Origin: Natronosalvus caseinilyticus
Lineage (GTDB): Archaea > Halobacteriota > Halobacteria > Halobacteriales > Natrialbaceae
Reading direction: 5' to 3'
DNA length: 64,000 nucleotides
NCBI RefSeq assembly: GCF_017357105.1
Contig: NZ_CP100395.1
Location: 62,001-126,000, forward strand
The notes beneath the pieces are model-generated. The model did no database searches and was not told where the DNA came from. It worked only from the letters and a program-made list of their open reading frames with translations. Position 1 is the first letter of the stretch. Each line of letters opens with the position of its first letter. The position numbers were made by a program, and so were the translations under genes. Of the stretch, positions 17,404-26,549 are shown piece after piece.

Positions 17404-17655
17404 GTGAACAAAATCCAGACCGAAATAGCCGAGGAGAGGTGTGTTAGTCAGGCTGTGGTTGAAGCAGTTGCCGAAGCGGAAGGCGTTCGCCCTATAGAAC
17501 TCACTCCCCCATTGTACGAGGTCATTGATCTCGATGCCTTAGACCACATTTTTGACGATACCCTGACCATTGGGAAGGTGACATTCAACTATAACAGTTG
17601 CAAGATCAATGTGTTCTCTGACGAGTATGTGGCCGTCGAGAAGCACGACGGATAG
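17404..17655 (+). CDS. HalOD1 output-domain protein
   Basis: About 83 residues from a GTG at 17404 (a TTG at 17356 would add 16). HalOD1 pattern: VSQAVVEAVAEAEGVRPIEL, then PPLYEVIDLDALDHIF, then a beta segment KVTFNYNSCKINVFSDEYV. It lies 80 bp behind the Lrp gene and may be cotranscribed with it. An R-type cassette end follows at 17692. Confidence 0.85.
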   Translation: MNKIQTEIAEERCVSQAVVEAVAEAEGVRPIELTPPLYEVIDLDALDHIFDDTLTIGKVTFNYNSCKINVFSDEYVAVEKHDG

Positions 17656-17691
17656 TCTCTTCTGTTATCCGATCAAAACGTCCCCTATACG

Positions 17692-17755
17692 AGCGTTCGA
17701 CCTTCCGCGTTGATCCTTCCTCAGCCCGTGCAACATTCGCGCTGTGAATTCAGCA
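17692..17755 (+). repeat. Cassette-family R-type subterminal sequence (solo)
   Basis: GAGCGTTCGACCTTCCGCGT through CATTCGCGCTGTGAATTCAG, nearly identical to 24418-24484. The sequence diverges after ATTCAGCA, so the outer inverted repeat is lost. Confidence 0.6.
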
Positions 17756-17793
17756 GACACTGGACGAGCTACCGAATCGTTGTCAAGAGAAGC

Positions 17794-19037
17794 ATGCAAT
17801 ATACAGGTGAGCTAATTGGCGTCCAAGTTATCGAGCTCAGTGACGATCTCGATGCTGCATTGGATAACGTCTCAGCCGGTGATGCATTTATCCTCGAGCC
17901 CGGAATCCACGAAACTCCACAAATGTCGGCGCAACCGTCGATAACTTGCACATCACTGGTTTCGGTCGTGGTGTCACCGTCATCAAGTGGGGAGACGGCG
18001 AATCAACCGACGCCACTCCCCTGATGTCCGTTACCGGGAACGGGTGCACGATTGAGAATCTGACCTTTGACGGGAATCGGGCAAATAACAGTCCCTCGAG
18101 CCCCGGGCAAGTTCACAACCTCAGAATCCTCTCCGTAAACGAGGTGACGGTTAGAAACGTCGAAGCCCGGTCCCATAACGGCGACGGGATATGCCACACT
18201 GGCGACACTGTGAACGGCGCGAGCGGGGACGTGGGCGGCCACAACTGCACCTACGAATCCATCTACTGTTGGGACAACAACCGGCACGGAATGGCGATCT
18301 CAGGGGGGCGGTCGATCACCGTGGCCAACTCACATTTCTTCGCCAATAACGGTACAGATGTGAACGACGGCGTTGACGTTGAGACGGCTTCGGGACGCCA
18401 TGCCGAGGACTTGGCTTTCGACGGCTGTCACTTCTACAACAACGACTGGAACGGGATTAAGATCGACAAAGGGATAGACGAGGTCGTCACCAATAGCACC
18501 TCAAGAGGGAACGGGCAGAACGGCGTGATGATGGATAACGCCGTCGAGTGTAAATTCACATCCGGGATTGTCAAAAACAATTCCAACGACGGGGTTTGAT
18601 TGTCGAATGTCACCGGGTGTGCAGTCTCGGATAGTGTGATCCAGAACAATGGACAGGACGGTGTCGCCCTCTATTCAGGCCCCGACGATGTCGAGATTGC
18701 AGACTGCGATATTCGGTCTAACGGGGGCAACGGGGTCGAGCTTGGTGGAGATGACATCCACATTAACGGTTGCGATGTTGTCGGCAACGATGTGTATGGG
18801 GTCGAAGGGGCTGCGACCCGCCTCCGAGTCACCGATACGCTTTGCCAGGGGATGAGTCGCGGGTTTGCGTTATACAGCGCAACGACCGGCACTATCGGCA
18901 ATTCTGTTGCGGAAGGAAACGGCGGCGTTGGCCTTCGGGTCGACTCTGACGACGTGACGGTGACCGGGTTCTTTAGTCGCAACAACGCGGTGAATTACGA
19001 CCTTTCCAGCGGCGTCACAGAAGCCGGGAATATCTGA
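17794..19037 (+). pseudogene. Right-handed beta-helix (pectate-lyase-like) protein, broken
   Basis: The start (MQYTGELIGVQVIELSDDL) reads to about 17920, where the frame shifts by one. It then continues as NVGATVDNLHITGFGRGV through 18597. A TGA at 18598-18600 interrupts, and the same frame runs on to 19037. Parallel beta-helix rungs with NNxxNG repeats are clear (NGDGICHTGD, NNDWNGIKID, NGQNGVMMD, NGQDGVALY, NGGNGVELGG). Intact relatives are carbohydrate-active or tail-spike-like proteins, often exported. No signal peptide is visible at the start. One frameshift plus one nonsense mutation make it non-functional. Confidence 0.85.
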
Positions 19038-19123
19038 TCAACGCTGAGATGCATACACACAATACGTTCGGCGTAGTATAGTGCGAAAACAATCTCGACT
19101 ATCTTGACAACTTCCGAGTGACC

Positions 19124-20041
19124 ATGCTACTCAGAATCGTACTTGAAGCGGTGCAGACAGCCATCGACGAATTGCTTGACAACCTTTCCGACGACAGTGA
19201 CGCTCGCGGCGATCGAGGCGATCGCGACGTCGTCGACGAACCAGAACCGGAGCCAGACGGGGGCGGCGGCTTCCCGTCGGTCTACGAACTCAACGACGTC
19301 AGCCCGACTTCCAGAGTGCAGCGCTCGGCGAGCTCAGCCTTGAGGAGCACGGCCACCTGGTCCACGATCCAGCCGACGGCATCGGCACTGTGGTCCGGAT
19401 CGATTACGCCGAGGATGCATTCCTCGGCATGAACGCGCGGCACAAACTCGAGGACGTCGTCGGCTACCAGCCGCACGTCGCCCACGCCAGGTGCCAGATC
19501 TACGTCCCGGAGGACTTCGCTACCGTGAGCAAAGAAGCCAACGGCGGCACGAAGTTCTCGGGCTTCGTCCATCACAACGACGACTGTGGCGCCGGCGGCG
19601 ATCCATGTCGCGGCGAGGGGTTCAGCGGGCGGATTTCCTGCCCCGCAGCGGCGGCGCGTACGACGAGACGGGCGGGGACGACTATCCGCTCGCCATCCAA
19701 ATCTACGACGGCACGCACGACGTCGACGAGCAGGAGTATGGGTGGCACGACGCCTGGTTCCGAGGCGGCGCAAAGGGCAAGTGGATCACCATCGACTACA
19801 GGATTGAGCCCAACTCACCTGGCGAGGCCGACGGCGTGATGGAGGGCTGGGTCAACGGCAACCCGGCCTACCACTGCGACGACCTGCTCTTTTTGATGAG
19901 GATCACAGTGACCTCAGCATCGACGAGTGGCACTGGCACTTCTATTTTGGCGGCAGCTGGGGATCGCCGGAGGAAAATAGTCTGTATGTACGGAACTTCT
20001 CGCTCTGGACGCCGGACACTACCAAGCGCCGAGAAGCTTGA
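19124..20041 (+). pseudogene. Polysaccharide lyase family 14-like protein, multiply frameshifted
   Basis: Four successive frames each carry part of one protein: an N-terminal acidic linker (DEPEPEPDGGGGFPSVYEL), then from about 19300 DFQSAALGELSLEEHGHLVH and QIYVPEDFATVSKEANGGTK, then from about 19630 YPLAIQIYDGTHDVDEQEYG with NSPGEADGVMEGWVNGNPAY, and from about 19890 HWHFYFGGSWGSPEENSLYV to TGA at 20041. The order and motifs (PEDF, GGTKFSGF, WITIDYR, DGxxEGWVNG, FxFGGSWG) fit PL14/alginate-lyase-like folds. Three frameshifts are needed. Together with the preceding beta-helix gene it looks like a lost polysaccharide-degrading locus. Confidence 0.8.
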
Positions 20042-20186
20042 GGATTACCGCCATCATTACGAAGCCGAGAGCGATGTCCGCGTAGAGCGACGATTCTTCA
20101 GAGCGCGATGCACCCATCAGCTTTGCTACCCATCCCTTCCTTGCCTTCTTCCAGACAATATTCCACCCTCTGTCGTTTCCTGACAT
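20019..20186 (-). CDS. Small membrane protein
   Basis: Fifty-five residues from Met at 20186: a charged N-terminus (GWNIVWKKARKGWVAKLMG) and one C-terminal membrane segment (ADIALGFVMMAVILKLLGAW). Its end overlaps the PL14-like pseudogene on the other strand. The family is not recognised. Confidence 0.45.
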   Translation of the reverse strand: MSGNDRGWNIVWKKARKGWVAKLMGASRSEESSLYADIALGFVMMAVILKLLGAW

Positions 20187-20250
20187 ACACTCGATATGGA
20201 GTGGCATGCACTTAATTGTTTCAATTAGTTATACAATATGTCTATCTGAT

Positions 20251-20457
20251 CTATATCCGGCCTATCCTCAGAACCTTCAACGTGACCTCGAGTTTTGCAG
20301 CGGCCCCCGTCGGAGTGAGTCCGTACGCCTCACCTATGCCGACCGCGAGCCAGTGCGCTCGCCGAGCGATCGTCTCGTCGACGTCGTCGCTGCCCGCAAA
20401 CTCCTCGAGGGCGACGATCGTCATCCAGTCCTCTTCCGGTGTGGTCTCGAAGTCCAT
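20251..20457 (-). CDS. Hypothetical acidic protein, 68 aa
   Basis: Acidic N-terminal half (MDFETTPEEDWMTIVALEEF) with a helical remainder (ARRAHWLAVGIGEAYGL). Codon use with G/C in third positions supports coding. There is no domain call. Confidence 0.5.
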   Translation of the reverse strand: MDFETTPEEDWMTIVALEEFAGSDDVDETIARRAHWLAVGIGEAYGLTPTGAAAKLEVTLKVLRIGRI

Positions 20458-20618
20458 CGGTGGTACTGGCCGCGTGACCGTATAAAAACTACAGCACAGT
20501 CTGCGGAAACGCCAATATTTCCCAATTCACTCGAGTGAGAGGCTCTCTGGCATGGTTTGTTGACATTTCATTGGCGAGTGGCCACAGGGTTCTATAGTGT
20601 AGCGTTTGATCCTCGGAT

Positions 20619-20846
20619 ATGAAACGTCGCCTCTTGCCAATCTTCATTGTACTCGGGATTGGATTCGGTATTCTGTTCTACTTCATCGGCCGGCATATCG
20701 TTCGAGAGATACTGGCGGATGCTGAGGTAACGTTTGGTCCACTCTTGGGAACGTCACTCTCGATCGTGGTTCCTCTTCTGGTCCTAATTTTGATTTCAGG
20801 GCTCTCTATCAGTTTGGTCTCGAAGCTCGAGATCCACAAGATGTGA
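20619..20846 (+). CDS. Small two-span membrane protein
   Basis: Seventy-five residues: a positively charged start (MKRRLLP), a first span IFIVLGIGFGILFYFIG, a short loop, a second span LSIVVPLLVLILISGLSISL and a charged tail. It is probably a two-helix inner-membrane protein. The family is not recognised. The DUF7522 gene follows 59 bp later. Confidence 0.6.
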   Translation: MKRRLLPIFIVLGIGFGILFYFIGRHIVREILADAEVTFGPLLGTSLSIVVPLLVLILISGLSISLVSKLEIHKM

Positions 20847-20905
20847 CGGGAGACTGCTCGAGTCGGCCTATAATATTATCATTAGCGACAGTCAATCTAT
20901 CTGTA

Positions 20906-21289
20906 ATGGTTCAAGAGACGGCAGCCCAGTTGACCGATTATCTGGATGAGGAGTTCGGCGACGAACTCCGCAGTGTTGGCTATTACACGCCGGAGAACAG
21001 CGAGTTTATCTATGCCCGTGAAGACGTCGAGTCAGCCTACGACTGCGGCCAACTCCAACGTGTGTTTCGCGATAACCGATTGGAAGCACTCGATACGCCC
21101 CACCAGGAGTCGCTGTATAATCACGGGGATTTGATTGCGACCGCTCGGTTTTTCGAACACGCGACAGAGCTCCACTTCGTCATCGACGAGACTGAAGGGA
21201 TCGTCGCCTCGATCGATGCAGGCACCGCTGACGATGTTCGCGAGCTGGTGTGTGAGTGTGCCAACGTCGTCGAGCCCAGTAGTGCGTAA
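20906..21289 (+). CDS. DUF7522 family protein
   Basis: A 127-residue soluble haloarchaeal protein with the family pattern LRSVGYYTPENSEFIYARED, then YNHGDLIATARFFEHATELH, then a short DDVRELVCEC end. The ATG at 20906 is chosen because the family begins with VQETAAQL-like helices; the upstream in-frame extension to 20843 is not conserved in style. Function unknown. Confidence 0.75.
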   Translation: MVQETAAQLTDYLDEEFGDELRSVGYYTPENSEFIYAREDVESAYDCGQLQRVFRDNRLEALDTPHQESLYNHGDLIATARFFEHATELHFVIDETEGIVASIDAGTADDVRELVCECANVVEPSSA

Positions 21290-21720
21290 ATCAGAGTGCT
21301 GGCGCCACACCTACTAACAGTAGAATCGGACTCAAGGACCGAAGACGTTGGTGATGTCAGTGTGTCAAACGCGGGGAAATGATGGTGGTGGTTGGAGGAT
21401 GAGCTACACCTGGGTTGGTGATCTCCCCCGCCCCGCGCAGTTGACCGTCTTGGCTAGACCTATGTTATTCTATCAGTCAAAACGTACTCGAGAGCCCTTC
21501 TTCATACATTTTTATAGGAAATTTTGCCGTTGCTGAGTGAAAGGTTCTGTTTAAATCCTATTCTTTATATGTGTTTTATATTGAAACAAATGCTCACTAC
21601 ACATGCTTACTGATCGAAATCTATGCTATTAGCTAACTGATGTCTTCTCTCTTGGTAAGCGTGATACACCTAACTCGTCCTCCCGTACGGCGACGAAATC
21701 GATCCCAATCGCGGTTATTG
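21290..21720. other. AT-rich gene-free stretch
   Basis: No coding frame looks real. The DNA from 21500 to 21620 is strongly AT-rich (ATTTTTATAGG, CTTTATATGTGTTTTATATT), unlike its surroundings, which suggests foreign or decayed sequence. Confidence 0.5.
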
Positions 21721-22632
21721 CTACGTCATGAATGGGGTGATTGACGCAATATGCTGGGCCACTGTTGCTACCCGGAGGATAAACGCTATCAGGAGCGCAA
21801 GAGGGATGAGACCAACCACAATCGTCAGGAGAGTGAAAACGAATACCGTTGGCATAGGGGTAGCCGCCGTGGGAAAGGTAGCAAGCTCGATGAGTAACGC
21901 GACTGGGAGAGAAATAGCCAGCACTCCGACATACAGGAGCGAGCGAGAGAGCTTCGCGAGTTCTTCCTTCATGAACGCGGTCGTAAAGTACTGTCGAGCA
22001 ATGTCGAGATTCTTCAAATCCGCGCTCAAGGCATCGAGCGTGGAGAGTAACTGTTCATGCTCACCCCCCTCGTAAGCCGATTCAAGCTGATGACATTCAT
22101 GAATGTGGGTCGCGTATTCGATACCGAGGAGGGGAACGATCACCGAAGAGAGCTTATCCGATCCTGTCCCGAGTTGCTCGCTAATCTGGGCACATTCCTC
22201 CGGTAGCTCATCGGTAAGGTGGGTATCCGGTTCACTGGTCGAGTCGGGGAGAAATTCCGCGAGCGAACCGGCGCGTTCTTGAGTCTGCTGAAGGAGCTGT
22301 TGCAGGAAGTCGGCTGGATCGGTCGGTGGTGCCGGCTGGTCAAGTGCTGCCTGCCGATAGTCGGCTGATTGGTCAATCTCGTCTCGGAGCGACCCCGGTG
22401 ACTCCAGTTCCTGGGAGAGAATCACCTGGTTGATCGCGACCACAAGGGTGATGAGCGTAATATTCCCCCCGATCAACGCGCTCGCGAGATAGATCAACGG
22501 CGTGAGATTGCGGATGGCGAATTGGGAGAAGAGAGGGATAAGCACCACCACAGCCATGGTGAAGAGTATCCCAGTCGCGACGTTGAATCGATCCCCTGAG
22601 AGGAGCAGCCATTGACTGAATCGGTCGTCCAT
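21721..22632 (-). CDS. Uncharacterised membrane protein (four predicted spans)
   Basis: About 303 residues from Met at 22632; an upstream Met at 22686 is possible. Two adjacent membrane segments near the N-terminus (GILFTMAVVVLIPLF and LTPLIYLASALIGG) are followed by a long acidic cytoplasmic region with Gln-rich stretch FLQQLLQQTQERA. Two C-terminal spans follow (SLLYVGVLAISLPVALLIEL and TVFVFTLLTIVVGLIPLALL). No family is recognised. It is likely a haloarchaeal membrane sensor or scaffold. Confidence 0.75.
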   Translation of the reverse strand: MDDRFSQWLLLSGDRFNVATGILFTMAVVVLIPLFSQFAIRNLTPLIYLASALIGGNITLITLVVAINQVILSQELESPGSLRDEIDQSADYRQAALDQPAPPTDPADFLQQLLQQTQERAGSLAEFLPDSTSEPDTHLTDELPEECAQISEQLGTGSDKLSSVIVPLLGIEYATHIHECHQLESAYEGGEHEQLLSTLDALSADLKNLDIARQYFTTAFMKEELAKLSRSLLYVGVLAISLPVALLIELATFPTAATPMPTVFVFTLLTIVVGLIPLALLIAFILRVATVAQHIASITPFMT

Positions 22633-22940
22633 TCGTTGATTGGTATTTCGTCGGTCAGCCAGAAAAGGTGTGGTGTCTCTCTTCACCTTCTCTCTGTATC
22701 AGGATTTGATTCTCCGATTACGGACGATCCTTGTGTCCCCTGTATTGATCGATCACTACCCCTCATTGATTGACTCTCACCTCGTGCCCCATTCGCGCCC
22801 TGAGTTCAGCATACACTAAATGAGCTACCCAGTACTTGTCAGAAACGACGTGACCGACTCAGAGGTTAAATTCACCACAACAGGTTCGCGTCTTTCCTCG
22901 GACTGCTCAGTAACCTAGCGTATCCCACTCGTCGGTCAAC

Positions 22941-23123
22941 TCAGTCGTCACTAACACCCGTAGTACTCGTCTTTTTGACGGCCTGAAATTCGGTTGATCC
23001 GCATTGACACCCGTTTCTCGCCCCGATCGGTTGTGCCGTGCCGTCAGGCCATTGCCTCGCTGCATAGGCAGTTCCGCAATCGAGACATGTGACGGCTATC
23101 CGTGTGCTCTCTCCACTTGGCAT
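22941..23123 (-). CDS. Small zinc-ribbon protein
   Basis: Sixty residues with CLDCGTAYAARQ and CQCGSTEF motifs separated by a PIG turn. Same family as 31971-32126 (CTECGTAHAA ... PIG ... CPCGSQNF). Degenerate cassette-like sequence lies just downstream of the stop (22785-22870). Confidence 0.65.
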   Translation of the reverse strand: MPSGESTRIAVTCLDCGTAYAARQWPDGTAQPIGARNGCQCGSTEFQAVKKTSTTGVSDD

Positions 23124-23180
23124 AACTATCCCTCCAACGGGTACTTCTGTTAACGCTATTTTTGGGTATCCAACGGGTTT

Positions 23181-23849
23181 TTACGTACTTTCTTGATTCG
23201 ACTCCACTGTTTCGGGAAGGGTGCCCTCGAGGGTGTGTTTGATCCCCCGGCGGAGTCGAGACGCGATGGCCTGCTGAGAGATGCCGAGTTCGTCGCCAAG
23301 TTCTTCCATCGTCACTTCGCGCGGGGATTCGAAGTACCCACGCTCGTGGGCGAACACCAGTGTGTCTTGTTGCTTGTCAGTGAGTGCTGCCTCGGTTTCC
23401 GTCTCGACCGGCGTCAGGGCGTGCAGTTTCGTCAGTGTGACCGGGATCTCTAACTCTCGGCAGCGAGATTGAAAGATTGCAAGATCGCTTCGCGTGTCCC
23501 CGCGGATGTCGAACGTCCACTGCTGGTTCGTGCCGGTTACTTTGATGAGCGGAACGCCGGTCTCGGTCAGCACGCTCAGCACGTCGTCGTACTCGAGTGA
23601 CCACTCGACGCGCAGGAGATATTCGTTCTCAATGGAATCGACGAGCTGGATGTCCCTCACGCCCGGGTGGGCAGCAAACGCCTCCTCAATGTCGTCAACT
23701 TCCGTTCCTCGAACCCAGAAGTAGGGGATCACCACGTCCTGTGACGGGATCAATCGCTCCAGTTCGACCGTCACGTCCGGGAGTTGTGCGAAGATGGTGC
23801 CGAGGGGGAACTGATCGGATGGGACGGTAAAGGTCGCCTCAGTTGCCAT
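23181..23849 (-). CDS. Bacterio-opsin-activator-type (HTH-10) transcriptional regulator
   Basis: About 222 residues from Met at 23849. The N-terminal part is the Bat-associated sensor-like region (FTVPSDQFPLGTIFAQLPDV, VELERLIPSQDV). The C-terminal HTH-10 domain is clear: LTDKQQDTLVFAHERGYFES then EELGDELGISQQAIASRLRR. This is the most common haloarchaeal regulator type; targets cannot be inferred from the neighbours. Confidence 0.9.
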   Translation of the reverse strand: MATEATFTVPSDQFPLGTIFAQLPDVTVELERLIPSQDVVIPYFWVRGTEVDDIEEAFAAHPGVRDIQLVDSIENEYLLRVEWSLEYDDVLSVLTETGVPLIKVTGTNQQWTFDIRGDTRSDLAIFQSRCRELEIPVTLTKLHALTPVETETEAALTDKQQDTLVFAHERGYFESPREVTMEELGDELGISQQAIASRLRRGIKHTLEGTLPETVESNQEST

Positions 23850-24012
23850 GACTCGAACGATGTCGTGCTGATTGTAAAACCCTTCCATGGAACAATATGG
23901 TGGGGACGACGGACTCCGTCAATCCGCTTTGATCGCTCTCGCCGTGCTAACTACGCGCCCTAAGCTCTGACATACCAAATGAATTGCCCGGCTCCTTTCA
24001 AAAACGACATGA

Positions 24013-24525
24013 GCGACACAGAGGGTGTATGCAGTACGGCCAGCCCATTTATTTCACCGTTTCAGGAAGAGACCAATTGCTACATACGAACGCTTACAGA
24101 CCAGATCTCACGATAGCCGTACACGGTCGATTTCAGCAATATTCGAATCCATAACGTACTCTCTGATACAGTCCTCGCAAACGAATGCCCAATAGATCTT
24201 CCCACTCTCATATGTTACTTTAGTCACTTTCCCATCCTCACTTTGACAGTCGGTACATTCGATAGTTGATTGAGGGGATAGAAACGGATACTCATGTTCT
24301 ACAGAATAGTTCATGGTTTCACTACAGGCTACAGTGACTTATCCTTGGTGTGATTATCTGGGTTACAAGTCAGACTCTCTATTCTTCTGAACTGGCGTTA
24401 TGTCTATTATCTATACTGAGCGTTCGACCTTCCGCGTTAATCCTTCCTCAGCCCGTGCAACATTCGCGCTTTGTATTCAGCACGGTCACAGATACCTATC
24501 ATCGGCCAAGGATTTCAACAGAGCC
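24013..24525. mobile_element. Decayed passenger cassette carrying a zinc-binding protein gene
   Basis: The left part (24013-24093) is L-type subterminal sequence (ACAGAGGGTGTATGCAGTAC, CATTTATTTCACC, GCTACATACGAACGC). The right part (24418-24525) is a full R end finishing ATTTCAACAGAGCC. The right end is nearly identical to the left end of 7552-8368. The left terminal repeat is degenerate (perhaps near 23963) and no target duplication is visible. The only gene inside is 24108-24314. Confidence 0.6.
24108..24314 (-). CDS. Small zinc-binding protein
   Basis: Sixty-eight residues with two Cys pairs, CTDCQ near residue 20 and CEDC near residue 50, joined by a beta-rich segment (KVTKVTYESGKIYWAFV). 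It resembles a rubredoxin/zinc-ribbon fold. It is the cargo of the decayed cassette 24013-24525. Confidence 0.6.
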   Translation of the reverse strand: MNYSVEHEYPFLSPQSTIECTDCQSEDGKVTKVTYESGKIYWAFVCEDCIREYVMDSNIAEIDRVRLS

Positions 24526-24551
24526 CTCTATCTATCGTTTTTCCGGATCAC

Positions 24552-25129
24552 TCACGAGAGGTCCTCGGCACACTCGACGAGATCATCCTCAATCGTCCAC
24601 CGACAGAGACGCCCACCATCATCGAGCATCTCGAAGATTGCCGTCTGCATCCCGCTATACGGGTTGCTGGTATCGATGCCCGTGTCGAGCGTGTTCACAT
24701 CTATTGTGTCGTACTCTCGTTTGAACACGTGTGTCTTCGCGAATTACCCCTCGAGGGCAGTGAAGTGCCCTGTTCGACGAGAAAGCCGCCCTGAGCGTGT
24801 TCGGCGACGTCAACGATGACGTCCGTGTAATCGGCGAGCAGCCGGAATTTGAGGTAGGTGTTCGTCCACTCGCTTCGGATATCGACCATCAGGAACGCGT
24901 ACGCACCGGGCTGACGGTTGAGACGGTCCTTCACAATCTGGAGACGACGGATTTCGGGTTTCCCGTAGCTGCCGAGGACAAAGTACGAATTTTCAGCTGA
25001 GAATATCGGCGTGAGCTCTGTAACACTCTGTTTGAGCGCTTCGTACTCCTCCGGCGTGAGTGAGGCCTCGTGAAGATACTCGTCCGCTTTCTCGGCAAGT
25101 CCGTCGACAGTGACCGGTTCCTCACTCAT
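24552..25129 (-). pseudogene. DUF7509-like haloarchaeal protein, frameshifted
   Basis: Met at 25129 starts a good frame (MSEEPVTVDGLAEKADEYLH ... FLMVDIRSEWTNTYLKFRLL ... AEHAQGGFLVEQ). Near 24775 the frame shifts; the continuation GHFTALEG is followed by an in-frame stop and then THVFKREYDTIDVNTLDTGI and MQTAIFEMLDDGGRLCRWTI to TGA at 24552. Rejoined, the protein would be about 192 residues. The family call is from memory of similar haloarchaeal proteins. It is divergent from the winged-helix gene at 25250. Confidence 0.75.
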
Positions 25130-25249
25130 ATAGTCGGGAATTCTCCCGTACCCTGCTTTAATGCAGCGAACGCATCGGCGACCGTATCGCTTCAGACCAA
25201 TTCGCATTTAAGCGAACGCTTTTGCACGCACCACTCGAACAACGAGGTA

Positions 25250-25660
25250 ATGAGTACGTCCGATCACCCGCCAAGTGACCTGGAGTCCGTACGGGAGCGG
25301 CTCAACGTCGTCACTCAGGAGACGCGATTCGCGCTTCTCCAGGACATCTTCGGTCATCCGTCGGAACTGACGACACTGAAGGAACTCGACTACGTTAACC
25401 CGAGCAAGAGCCAGACGACGATTCGTCAGCACCTCCAGCACCTCTTCGACGCCGGCATCGTCGAGGAAGTACTCCTGCCAGGGGACCGTCGGCAGAACGA
25501 CCTCCCGTACAAGTTCTACGGGATCAGTGAGAGTGGTCGGCAGTTCCTCGAGGAGCACAAGTTCCTCCGAGCGCAGGAGACCCTCCGAGAGATCTACGAT
25601 CGAGTGGAGAAGACCGACGCCATCAAACGCTACGAAACCGCTCCCCGTCCCGAGCACTGA
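25250..25660 (+). CDS. Winged-helix transcriptional regulator (ArsR-like)
   Basis: A 136-residue DNA-binding protein: VTQETRFALLQDIFGHPSEL, recognition region PSKSQTTIRQHLQHLFDAGI, wing VEEVLLPGDRRQND, then a helical tail KFLRAQETLREIYDRVEK. The start is fixed by an ATG at 25250 after GAGGT. The intergenic region to the divergent DUF7509-like pseudogene contains a short inverted repeat AAGCG-AA-CGCTT (25209-25220), a possible operator. It probably once regulated its divergent neighbour (inference). Confidence 0.85.
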   Translation: MSTSDHPPSDLESVRERLNVVTQETRFALLQDIFGHPSELTTLKELDYVNPSKSQTTIRQHLQHLFDAGIVEEVLLPGDRRQNDLPYKFYGISESGRQFLEEHKFLRAQETLREIYDRVEKTDAIKRYETAPRPEH

Positions 25661-25805
25661 TTGACTCTCCTTTTATTTCGCAAACGAGGGGTCCCGTTCA
25701 TCCTATCAGTCAATTCATCTCTCACGTGGGGGTGTTCCTCTACTGAGTGCAAAATCATCTCGCATACAGGGTGTGTTAATCCTACGATCAGGACAGTTAT
25801 CCGCT

Positions 25806-26130
25806 CTACTTGTCGGAGTTGACCGGTCCCTTGTATTTGGACTTGATCTGATTCCCCTCTCGCCACTGTCAGTAGTAGTAGCGGTTGTCGTTGATTTCCT
25901 TGATCGTGATCGTCGCCTTTGCGGGGACATCGTCCGGAAGATCGTCGGGCCGCCCCCTTGATGTCGTCCTCGTCCGATTTTTCCTCGAGACGAGCCTTGC
26001 GCTCCTTGTGTTCGGCCAGCTCTTCGGCGTAGCGGGCAATGTTCCGGAGGCGCTCCGGAGTAGACTCGTTGAGGGTGTTGACTATCTCCGTCGGGAGGTT
26101 TGCCGGTGGGGCCGGTGGTTCGTAGGACAT
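25806..26130 (-). pseudogene. DUF6788 family protein, frameshift plus nonsense
   Basis: The start MSYEPPAPPANLPTEIVNTL is intact and continues through LRNIARYAEELAEHKERKAR. After about residue 65 (EDDIKG) the frame slips, and the family's second half follows in another frame: PDDLPDDVPAKATITIKEIN, DNRYYY, then TGA in place of TGG, then QWREGNQIKSKYKGPVNSDK and TAG at 25806. The normal YYYWQWREG signature is thus broken by one substitution. The inverted repeat at 26145-26187 lies just upstream. Confidence 0.85.
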
Positions 26131-26144
26131 CGGCAACTCTCGTG

Positions 26145-26187
26145 TTAACCAACATAGAACGACTATCCAATAGTTTTGTTGGTTAAG
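26145..26187. promoter_or_regulatory. Inverted repeat TTAACCAACA / TGTTGGTTAA upstream of DUF6788
   Basis: Arms 26145-26154 and 26178-26187 are perfect; the spacer is 23 bp and includes AT-rich CCAATAGTTTT. The position, 15 bp before the DUF6788 start, fits an operator overlapping the promoter. The same arms occur at 238-278. Confidence 0.55.
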
Positions 26188-26549
26188 ACAAGCCTGATCC
26201 ATCTGCCCCGCTGGCTGTAACACTACTTGAAATATCCTTATAATGAAGTTACGTACTATATTACATTGCACCCCGGCGTACCGAACTCGAGATTCCCGCT
26301 ACCGTCGAACGTGGGGACACGATCTCCGAGCTCGCCTCACGTGATCCACGTCCCCCATAAAGCGGAGATTTGTGTCATGAACACTCGCAGCCTCCCGCTT
26401 CAACTCCTTTATTTACTAACCTATCTCGACACCACCTAGTGATTCAACACAGCCGGTCAAACCGGCCGGTCACCTACATATTCGGTTGGCTTCCCGCCAT
26501 TTTCGTGATGGGGGTACCGTGTATCTCCTCGGGAAACTGTACGAGTAAG
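26188..26549. other. Gene fragments only
   Basis: Two short protein-like pieces are visible: about 26277-26357 in plus frame reads LEIPATVERGDTISELASRD (resembling part of a haloarchaeal HTH regulator), and 26496-26549 reads RHFRDGGTVYLLGKLYE to TAA. No complete gene is present. Confidence 0.4.
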
